Shown here piece after piece: positions 6,877-13,743 of a stretch of 32,487 nucleotides of DNA. Positions within the stretch are counted from its first letter, which is position 1. Every line of letters begins with the position of its first letter. This stretch comes from Acidobacteriota bacterium. GTDB lineage: Bacteria; Acidobacteriota; Terriglobia; Bryobacterales; Bryobacteraceae. Where the stretch lies: the NCBI GenBank assembly GCA_018268835.1, contig JAFDVU010000074.1, positions 1 to 32,487 on the forward strand, written 5' to 3'. The translations under genes were made by a program, and so were the position numbers. The notes under the pieces were generated by a model, which was not told where the DNA came from, searched no databases, and saw only the letters and a program-made list of their open reading frames with translations.

Positions 6877-8100
6877 TTACAGGATACCTGAGCCCGCCCG
6901 CCGCAGCACCAGCACCGCGTTCAGCCCGCCGAAGGCGAACGAATTGGAAATCGCCCACTCCACTTCGGCGCGCCGCGATACGTTGGGGATCACGTCCAGG
7001 TCGCACTCCGGATCGGGCTCGCTGTAATTCGCGGTCGGCGGGAGGATGCCGTCGCGCAGCGCGGTCACCGTGGCCAGGCACTCCAGCGCCGCCGCCGCGC
7101 CCAGCGCGTGCCCGTGCATGCTCTTAGTGGAACTCACCGGCAGCCGCCCGGCGTGCGCGCCGAACACCTTGCGGATGGCCGCCGTCTCGGTGGGATCGTT
7201 GGCCGAAGTCGCCGTGCCGTGCGCGTTGATGTACCCCACCGCTTCCGGCGCGATCCCGGCATCCTTCAGAGCCGCCTGCATCGCCCGCGCCGCGCCGTCC
7301 ACCGAGGGCTGCGTGATGTGGCTGGCGTCGGCGCTCATGCCGAACCCGGCGATCTCGGCGTGAATCCGCGCCCCGCGCGCCAGCGCCGCCTCCAGCGGTT
7401 CGATCACGAACATGGCCGCGCCCTCGCCCAGCACCATCCCGCGCCGGTCCTTCGAAAACGGCCGGCACGTGTCCGGCGCCACCACCCGCATCGCCTCCCA
7501 CGCCTTGAGGATGCCGAAGCTGAACGGCGCTTCGCTGCCGCCCGTGATCGCCAGGTCCGTCATCCCGCTGCGCACCATCCAGAACGCCTGCCCGATGGCG
7601 TGCGCCGCGCTCGAGCACGCCGTCGAAATCGTGAAACTCGGCCCCGTGATGCCGAACTCCATCGAGATGTGGCTCGCCCCCGCGTTGGCCATCGTCTTGG
7701 GGATGGTCAGCGGATGCACCCGGTTGTTGCCCTTCTTGTAGACCTCGACGAACCCGATGTCCTCGGTGGATTGCCCGCCCACGCACGAGCCCGTGACGAT
7801 GGCCGCGCGCTCGCGCAGTTCCGCGGTCCAGTCCACGCCCGCGTCCGCCGCCGCTTCCCGCGCCGCGATCACGGCGAACTGCGCGAAGCGGTCCATGAAG
7901 TCCGCGCGCCGGTCCTCGAACCAGGCGGCGTGCGAGTAGTCCGGCACCTCCGCCCCGTTCTGGAACCGCAGTTGGGTACAGTCGGTAGAGCGGATCGGCC
8001 CGATGCCGCTTCGTCCCGCGCGCAGCGATTCGGCAAACTCCGCCGCTGTGCGCCCGAGCGCGCTGATCGCGCCCGCCCCGGTGATGACGACCCGTCTCAT
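6877..8100 (-). CDS. Beta-ketoacyl-ACP synthase (FabF/KAS II type)
   Basis: This 407-residue thiolase-fold condensing enzyme extends acyl chains held on an acyl carrier protein. The Cys-His-His triad is intact: C162 in TACSSAAHA, H294 in NAHGTATSANDPTE and H331 in SMHGHALGAAAALE, with K326 in SSTKS. The N-terminal MRRVVITGAGAISALG and C-terminal SNSFAFGGLNAVLVLRR are typical of the family. Its start abuts the stop of the ACP gene with no bases between, so the two are probably translated together. The segment between about 35 and 90 differs from housekeeping FabF, and the gene sits in an envelope operon rather than with fabD/fabG. A dedicated role in making a special acyl group is therefore as likely as general fatty acid synthesis. 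For that reason I give no symbol. Confidence 0.92.
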   Translation of the reverse strand: MRRVVITGAGAISALGRTAAEFAESLRAGRSGIGPIRSTDCTQLRFQNGAEVPDYSHAAWFEDRRADFMDRFAQFAVIAAREAAADAGVDWTAELRERAAIVTGSCVGGQSTEDIGFVEVYKKGNNRVHPLTIPKTMANAGASHISMEFGITGPSFTISTACSSAAHAIGQAFWMVRSGMTDLAITGGSEAPFSFGILKAWEAMRVVAPDTCRPFSKDRRGMVLGEGAAMFVIEPLEAALARGARIHAEIAGFGMSADASHITQPSVDGAARAMQAALKDAGIAPEAVGYINAHGTATSANDPTETAAIRKVFGAHAGRLPVSSTKSMHGHALGAAAALECLATVTALRDGILPPTANYSEPDPECDLDVIPNVSRRAEVEWAISNSFAFGGLNAVLVLRRAGSGIL

Positions 8101-8367
8101 CTACTGCGCGGGCTTGGCGCCGCCCGCCTTGGCTTCCACCAGGCGCGCCACACCCTCGACCAGGTCGCGCACGCTCCTCACCTTGTGCGCCTCCTCATCC
8201 GGAATGTTGATGTCGAACTCGTTCTCGAGTGCGAACAGGATCTCCATCGCATCCATGGAATCGATCCCGAGTGCCAGAAACTCGCTGTCGATGGTGACCG
8301 TTTCGGCGGGAATCCGCTTGGCCGAAGCAATCGTGTTCAGCACGCGTTGCGTGAATTCGTCGGACAT
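8101..8367 (-). CDS. Acyl carrier protein
   Basis: This 88-residue acidic four-helix protein has the phosphopantetheine attachment serine in LGIDSMDAMEI (S37), followed by LFALENEFDINIPDEEAHKVRSVRDLVEGV as in ACPs. I start it at the ATG at 8365-8367: the upstream part of the open frame is antisense-like and overlaps the deacetylase. The stop is flush against the ketosynthase start, and the N-terminus overlaps the deacetylase 3' end by 31 bases. The recognition motif reads GIDSM rather than the GADSL of housekeeping AcpP, which suggests a specialised carrier paired with the adjacent ketosynthase. The C-terminal Ala/Lys/Pro-rich tail is short and probably disordered. Confidence 0.92.
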   Translation of the reverse strand: MSDEFTQRVLNTIASAKRIPAETVTIDSEFLALGIDSMDAMEILFALENEFDINIPDEEAHKVRSVRDLVEGVARLVEAKAGGAKPAQ

Positions 8368-9059
8368 AAGAGTCGCGTTACCGTCTCCAAATGGTACCCC
8401 TGGTCCAGCAGCTCGGGAACCAGGCGGCGAATCGCCTCCACGGTGGCGCCGGCATCCGGCGTCACGCGCAACTCGCGTCCATCGTGCAGGCAGAGGATCG
8501 ATCCGTTCGCGGTCTGGGCCCTCATGCGTGCCGCTATCTCGTCCGCCCTCAGCTTCCAATCATAGCCGATTGCGCTCCACATCACGCCGGTCAGCCCCAG
8601 TTCCTTCTGCGCCCGCCGCAATCCGAACCACCTCACCCCGAACGGCGCCCGGAACCAGCGCGGCCGCGCGCCGGTGTTCCGTTCGATGGCTTCCTGCGCC
8701 CGCGCCAGCTCCGCGCGGATCCCGGCCGGCGTCTTCAGGAACAGGTACGGATGCGAATAGCTGTGGTTGCCGATCTCGTGTCCCGCGGCCGCCGCCTCCC
8801 GCGCCACCGCCGGAAGCCGCTCCACGTTGGCCCCGCAGAAGAAGAACGTCGCCGCCGCCCCGTGCCGCGCCAGGATCTCCACAATCGCCGGCGTGGCTTC
8901 GCTCGGCCCGTCGTCGAAGGTGAGCGCGACTGCCCGCCGCTCCCCCGGCCCCTTCCACACGCTGGGCGCGAACACCGCCGACGATCGCCCGCGCACCGCC
9001 CACGCCATGATCCCCGCTCCGGCAGCCGCGGCCGCCGGCAGCGCGGGCGCCACGCTCAC
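8337..9059 (-). CDS. Polysaccharide deacetylase (NodB homology domain, CE4)
   Basis: This protein of 240 residues probably removes N- or O-acetyl groups from an envelope polysaccharide or peptidoglycan sugar. An N-terminal hydrophobic segment (about 5-22) should anchor or export it. CE4 motifs follow in order: TFDDGP (D49, D50), HSYSHPY (H99, H103: metal ligands), RWFRAPFG with its Arg, YDWKL, and LCLHDG. I chose the GTG at 9057-9059 because AGGAGG at 9065-9070 lies 5 bases upstream and the codon overlaps the tamB stop (GTGA); the in-frame extension upstream is antisense-like. The next gene (ACP) starts inside its 3' end. The grouping deacetylase, ACP, ketosynthase recalls NodB, NodF and NodE, but no NodA or NodC is present. 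Confidence 0.92.
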   Translation of the reverse strand: MSVAPALPAAAAAGAGIMAWAVRGRSSAVFAPSVWKGPGERRAVALTFDDGPSEATPAIVEILARHGAAATFFFCGANVERLPAVAREAAAAGHEIGNHSYSHPYLFLKTPAGIRAELARAQEAIERNTGARPRWFRAPFGVRWFGLRRAQKELGLTGVMWSAIGYDWKLRADEIAARMRAQTANGSILCLHDGRELRVTPDAGATVEAIRRLVPELLDQGYHLETVTRLLCPTNSRNAC

Positions 9060-12000
9060 TTGAACCTCCTCTTGTAGAAGAAGTCCAGGCCCAGCAGCCC
9101 GTTTTCTTCGCGCAGCGCCACCGCCGACCACTGCTTGGAAATCGACCACTCCACCTGCACCACCTGCGGATTGCTCGTGGTCACGTCCGTGATGTAGGTG
9201 AATGTCAGGTTCGGCGTGATCTGCTGTTCCAGCGTCAGCCGCGCCTGCGGGTTGTACTCCACGCCCGAAATCGAAGGGTCGATGCGTAGCTTGCTCACTC
9301 CGAAGAAGCGCTGCAGCCGCCCCGCCACCGGGTTGGCGATGGCGCTCCCGAGCAGCGCCGACGCGCCCGCCTGCTGGAACGATTGCGGCGCCTCCGTCTG
9401 TTGCCGCAGCAGCGAAGGGTCGCTCGTCGGCGTCCGCCCCTGCGCCAGCAGCGCCACAATCTCGCTGAACTGCAGCGGCGGGTCCGACCGCGGCGTCAGC
9501 GTCAGCTTGTTCAGCGGACCCGTCACCGAAAGCGTGATATCGATCCCGCGCGCCTTGGTCTCCAGGTCCACGTTCAGAATCGGCTCCACCTTGATCGGAT
9601 TGTAGAAGTTGATCGTCCCCTGGTTCACCGAATATTGCGTGCCGAAAAACGCCAGCTTGCCTTGCGTGATCGCAATCCGTCCCAGCACCGCCGGATTGGT
9701 CATGGTACCGCGCAGCCGCAGGCTCGCCTCCGCCTGAACCCCCTCGGTCAGGGAACTCTCGAACTCTGTTTCCGGCGCCGTTTCGACTTGCACGTCGAAG
9801 CCCATCCCGCCCAGCAGCCCCGGCCGCGCCGAGGGCGTCCGCACCGGCTCCGCGGATTTCGCCAGCAGCGAACTCAAATCGCTCTGCAGGTTCACGCCCG
9901 TGCGCAGGATCGTGATGCTGCCCGAAAGCGTGCTCGCATCCTCCGTTCCGGTCAGGTTCAGGCTCGCGTTGGCCAGCGTGCTGACGCCCTCCGGGTAGCG
10001 CACCCGCACCTGCCGCGCCCGCGCGTGCAGGCGGAACACCAGCGGCCCCCTCCCGTATTGCACGAAGCCGGAAAGATCGATTTTGCCGCCGCCGGTATCG
10101 CCGCTCAGGCTCTGGATGGTGGCCCGGTCGTTATTGAACGCCACCACGCCGGACGCGCCGGAGATTCCGTTCGGCACCCCCTCGATGTTGAACGCCGCGT
10201 TCTGAAACTCCATCCGGCCCTGGACCTGCGGCGAGGCGTACGTACCGCGGATCGTGGCGTTGGTAGTCACGCTGCCCTCCGTCACCACATCCGGCAGAAA
10301 GTCTTCCACGAAGCGCAGGTCCGCGTGTCCTTCCACCCGCAGGTCCAGGGGCTGCTTCTGCTCCACCGCGATGCGCCCGCCCGCCGTGAGATCGGTTCCC
10401 GGCCCCACCAGGTGGAAGCTGTCCACCGTGACCACCGATTTCGCGTAGTGCGCCACGATCGGCCCGCGGTTGGCGATGCGCAGCGGGTTCGCGCCCGTCT
10501 CCGCGCCGGTCGCCGCGCCCGCCTCGAAGCGCGGGATGCGCAACTCCGCGCGCAGCGACTTCGCCTCCAGCGCGGGCCCTTCGATCTGCAACTCGCCGTC
10601 CGCCGATCCTTCCAGCCGCGACGCCTCCTGCAAGGTCAGCCACGCGCGCAGATTCGCCAGGTCCAGCTTGTTGAACGTCACCGTCGCGCGCCCCGGGTAA
10701 TCGCCTTCCAGCCGCCACTCGCCCGAGCCCTTCACCGCGGCGCCCGCCGCCGTCGCGTCCAGGCTGGCGCGCAGCACATTGCCTTCCGACCGCGCCACGA
10801 GATGAGCGTCGCCCACCGGCTTGTCCGTCAGCACCAGTCCCTTCACGGCGATATCGCCGTTCACCGCCAGCAGGCGCCAGGAGGTCCCAGCCGCGGGATC
10901 GAGTTCGACTTCACCGCGCACCGCCGCCTGGACCGTGCCCGCCAGGTCTTCGCGCTGTTCGTGCAGCGCGCGGATGGATTCGAGCGTCATCGCGTTCGTG
11001 GCTAGGTCAAACCGCACGCGTCCGCGATCGAAATGTCCCGGCGCGTGATCGAAGGCGCCCGACAGGGTTACCCGCTTGGCGCCCGCCGCGATCCGCGCGT
11101 CCCGCACCTCGATCCGGTGGCCGCTATAGGAGGCGTGCCCGGTGATGCGGTCGAACGGCTCACCCTGAAAGCCCCCCTTGACGATTTCCACGTCGCTCTC
11201 GACCCGCGGAGCGCCCGCCGTGCCGTTCAGAAACGCCGTCGCTGTCAGGCTGCCCGTGGCGTCCACGCTTTTGGCCCCGGCCAGCCCCAGCAACTCGGCC
11301 AGCGGGCCGTTGCGCAGCGTGACGCTCCCCGCCACCGGACTGGCGTCCGTCACCTTCCACTCGCTCAGCACTACCGATCCCTGCGCCTGCACGCGCAGTT
11401 TGCCGCGCGCCGCCACGCCGTTCTGCAACCGCGCCACGTCAGGCCCCGCCAGCACGTCGCCCTCGAAGCTGTCCACCAGGTTCCCCTGGTACGCCACGCG
11501 CGTCGCCCGCAGGTGCCCGGAGACGCGCGGCGAGGCGAGGGCACCGGTCACCGTGCCGTCGAACGCCGCTGCTCCCTGCTCCAGCTTCACGGGAAACTCC
11601 GCCGCGTTAACGCCCAGCGCGGGCAGCACGTCGTTCAAGTCCCGCGTCTCCGCCCGCACCCGCAACTGCCTGCCGATCGCGCCCGAAAACTCCACGCGCG
11701 AGTGCGGCAGTGTCACCGCGCCGCTCCCCAGATCCAGCGTTCGCGTACGCGCCTCCCACGCCGCCGCGACGTGCCCGTTCACCGGTTCGCCCGTCGCCGC
11801 GGGGGAAAGCGTCAGGTCGCCTTCCGCCTGCAGCGCCGCCGCGTCTCGGAACGCGCCCCGCGCCCGCACCTTGCCGTACACCAGCGCGTCCCAGGGCAGC
11901 TTTTCCGGACTGTACATCGCCACCGTGCGCGCCGCCTGAATGCCGGCCACTTCCCCCGCCGCCGAGTAGCGCGCCGCGTCGCGCACCTGCGCTTCGCCGG

Positions 12001-13141
12001 TGAACGTGCCGCCCAGCGCCGTGATCGCGATGCCGCGGAAATCCAGATCGCGCCCGCGGATCTCCACCTGCGCGATGCGCCCCTCCACCGGTTCGCGCCG
12101 CGTGCCGCGCACGTAGTACCCGGAGAGGCGCAGCGCGTTCACATCCACGGTGCCGCGCTCGATCGCAAGCGTGCCCTCCGCGCGGTAGCCGGACAGGTCC
12201 ACCGTGTTGTCGCGATACGCCGCGCCGGCGGCGTGCGCCGCGCCGCGCAGCGCGATTCCCCCCGCCGGATTCCACGTGCCCGTGCCGTCCACCATGCCCT
12301 GCCCGGCGCGCAGTTCGCTCACCCGGAACATGCGCCCGACCTCCGCCAGCGGCGCGCGCGCCACGTACGCGAAGGAAGCATGCGGGTTCACCAGATCCTC
12401 CAGCGCGCCGCGCACATCCAGCGTCACGCCGCCGGAAACGATCCTCCCCGCCTCCACCGCGATGCGGTTGCGCTCCATCGCGATCCCCAGGTTCACAGTA
12501 AACGCACGCGGCGCGTAATCGTCGTAGCTCACCATCACCGGGTCGGCGTGCAGCGTGCCCTGGTAGCGCGGCACGTTCGCCGCGTACGCCAGTTGGATGG
12601 CCAGGTTCCGGCCCTCAAAATTGATCGGGGTGCTGCCCCTCCCTTCGATTTCGAAGGTGCCGCTCCACAGCCGGAAGCGGCCCACCGCCAGGTCCAGGAT
12701 CGTCTCCGCCGTACTGCGCGCGCCCGTCTGCCTGACCTTCGGCGCCGGGATGTTGGTGCGCCCGCCGGGGCCGATCGAGAGGTAGACGCGCGGCCCGGCC
12801 ACATCCAGCGAAAGCACGTCCACGCTCGGTTTGAAAAGCGAGATCAGCTTGAGCCCCACCCGCACGTTCTCCGCGCGGAACAACGGCGGCTTGTCCGATC
12901 CCTCGGTGCCATGCAGCACCAGGTTTCGCACTTCCGCGGTGAAATGCGCGCGGTCGAAGCGGAAGGCGGCGATCTCCACGCGCCCGCCGGTGGCCTTCTC
13001 CACGGTGGCGATCAGGCGCGCGCGCACCAGGTCGAAGAACCACTGGCTTTGCAGCGTGAAGTAGCCCCAGGCCAGCAGAATCGCCAACAGGGCCGCCGCG
13101 CCGCCCGCCAGATACAACGCCATGCGCCGCCGGCGGCTCAC
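9056..13141 (-). CDS. tamB: TamB-type translocation/assembly protein (AsmA-like, DUF490)
   Basis: This 1361-residue protein spans the periplasm: one N-terminal membrane helix (LYLAGGAAALLAILLAWGYF, about residues 9-28), a very long run of beta-strand-rich AsmA-like repeats, and a C-terminal DUF490/TamB domain (about 1030-1361). That domain contains FFGTQYSVNQGTINFYNP, PLQFSEIVALLAQGR and LLGLDFFYKRRFK. TamB-like proteins form hydrophobic grooves that work with an Omp85 protein in outer-membrane protein or lipid transport. I chose the GTG at 13139-13141: AGGAGG at 13149-13154 is 7 bases upstream and the codon overlaps the preceding stop (GTGA). An internal ATG six codons later is an alternative. 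It is coupled upstream to the SurA-N-like gene and the Omp85 gene, and downstream to the deacetylase. Confidence 0.93.
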   Translation of the reverse strand: MSRRRRMALYLAGGAAALLAILLAWGYFTLQSQWFFDLVRARLIATVEKATGGRVEIAAFRFDRAHFTAEVRNLVLHGTEGSDKPPLFRAENVRVGLKLISLFKPSVDVLSLDVAGPRVYLSIGPGGRTNIPAPKVRQTGARSTAETILDLAVGRFRLWSGTFEIEGRGSTPINFEGRNLAIQLAYAANVPRYQGTLHADPVMVSYDDYAPRAFTVNLGIAMERNRIAVEAGRIVSGGVTLDVRGALEDLVNPHASFAYVARAPLAEVGRMFRVSELRAGQGMVDGTGTWNPAGGIALRGAAHAAGAAYRDNTVDLSGYRAEGTLAIERGTVDVNALRLSGYYVRGTRREPVEGRIAQVEIRGRDLDFRGIAITALGGTFTGEAQVRDAARYSAAGEVAGIQAARTVAMYSPEKLPWDALVYGKVRARGAFRDAAALQAEGDLTLSPAATGEPVNGHVAAAWEARTRTLDLGSGAVTLPHSRVEFSGAIGRQLRVRAETRDLNDVLPALGVNAAEFPVKLEQGAAAFDGTVTGALASPRVSGHLRATRVAYQGNLVDSFEGDVLAGPDVARLQNGVAARGKLRVQAQGSVVLSEWKVTDASPVAGSVTLRNGPLAELLGLAGAKSVDATGSLTATAFLNGTAGAPRVESDVEIVKGGFQGEPFDRITGHASYSGHRIEVRDARIAAGAKRVTLSGAFDHAPGHFDRGRVRFDLATNAMTLESIRALHEQREDLAGTVQAAVRGEVELDPAAGTSWRLLAVNGDIAVKGLVLTDKPVGDAHLVARSEGNVLRASLDATAAGAAVKGSGEWRLEGDYPGRATVTFNKLDLANLRAWLTLQEASRLEGSADGELQIEGPALEAKSLRAELRIPRFEAGAATGAETGANPLRIANRGPIVAHYAKSVVTVDSFHLVGPGTDLTAGGRIAVEQKQPLDLRVEGHADLRFVEDFLPDVVTEGSVTTNATIRGTYASPQVQGRMEFQNAAFNIEGVPNGISGASGVVAFNNDRATIQSLSGDTGGGKIDLSGFVQYGRGPLVFRLHARARQVRVRYPEGVSTLANASLNLTGTEDASTLSGSITILRTGVNLQSDLSSLLAKSAEPVRTPSARPGLLGGMGFDVQVETAPETEFESSLTEGVQAEASLRLRGTMTNPAVLGRIAITQGKLAFFGTQYSVNQGTINFYNPIKVEPILNVDLETKARGIDITLSVTGPLNKLTLTPRSDPPLQFSEIVALLAQGRTPTSDPSLLRQQTEAPQSFQQAGASALLGSAIANPVAGRLQRFFGVSKLRIDPSISGVEYNPQARLTLEQQITPNLTFTYITDVTTSNPQVVQVEWSISKQWSAVALREENGLLGLDFFYKRRFK

Positions 13142-13743
13142 TGGAAGACCTCCTGGTGCATGATGATCGTGGTCCGCCGGCGCGCGTCTTTCAGCCACTG
13201 CTCCACCTGCTGATCGGCGCGGCTGGAGATCAGGGAGCGCTCCGCGTCGGCCGTACTCAGCCGGTTCTGCCGCGCGAGTGCCGCCACTTCCTGGTCCGTC
13301 ACCAGCACGCTGCTTTCGAAGCGGAGTTCGATGAAACGCAACAGGGTCCGCTCCCAGGCCAGCACTTCCAGCAGGTCGCGCTCCGTGATCCCGTAATCGG
13401 CCAGCGCCTTCCGGTAGGCGGCGTCGTCGGGGTAGTGCGTCTTCTTGAAGTCATCGAGGATCGGCGCCAGTTCCGCCGCCGAAGGCAATGGATAGCGGCT
13501 GTTCTCCAGTTCCCGTTCGATCAGCTTCTGCTCGATCATCTTGTCCGCGGTCGCGCGCCGGTTCGCCGGGCTGAAATCCGGTTTCACGCCGTTCTGCAAC
13601 GCCACCACCCGGATCTGCCGGTTGAGATCGCTCTCCGTGATCACGCGGTTGCCTACCGATACCGCGATGCGGTCGATGATCTCCGCCCGGCCCGCGAAAG
13701 CGGCCAGCCCCAGCAGCAGCGGAATGGAAAACCGGATTCTCAA
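13138..13743 (-). CDS. SurA-N-like periplasmic protein without a parvulin domain
   Basis: About 201 residues, beginning with a signal peptide (IRFSIPLLLGLAAFAGRAE). The sequence EIIDRIAVSVGNRVITESDLNRQIRV is the start of a SurA N-terminal chaperone domain, followed by helices with DKMIEQKLIERELE, YGITERDLLEVLAWERTLLRFIELRF, and a late helix ADQQVEQWLKDARRRTTIIM. No PPIase/parvulin domain is present, so it is a chaperone-like fragment-sized member of the SurA/PpiD superfamily. The proposed start is TTG at 13741-13743, overlapping the Omp85 stop (TTGA); ATG choices upstream give antisense-like sequence. Start confidence is moderate because the ribosome binding site is weak. Its place between an Omp85 protein and TamB suggests it hands unfolded outer-membrane proteins to that machinery. 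Confidence 0.8.
   Translation of the reverse strand: MRIRFSIPLLLGLAAFAGRAEIIDRIAVSVGNRVITESDLNRQIRVVALQNGVKPDFSPANRRATADKMIEQKLIERELENSRYPLPSAAELAPILDDFKKTHYPDDAAYRKALADYGITERDLLEVLAWERTLLRFIELRFESSVLVTDQEVAALARQNRLSTADAERSLISSRADQQVEQWLKDARRRTTIIMHQEVFQ

Noticed and set aside
6877..9059. Naming the deacetylase, ACP and ketosynthase nodB, nodF and nodE
   Set aside because: These are large families; without nodA, nodC or a tree, only the parallel in gene content is justified.
8337..9149. A longer deacetylase starting at 9149
   Set aside because: The extra 30 residues are antisense-like within tamB, while GTG at 9059 has a strong ribosome binding site and overlaps the tamB stop.
9383..13213. 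Long plus-strand open frames (540 and 726 codons) opposite tamB
   Set aside because: Arg/His/Pro/Gln-rich shadow translations with no domain; the minus strand carries a clear TamB protein with well-placed ribosome binding sites.
13138..13743. Naming the middle gene surA
   Set aside because: It has only the N-terminal chaperone-like part and no parvulin domain, so full SurA function is not supported.
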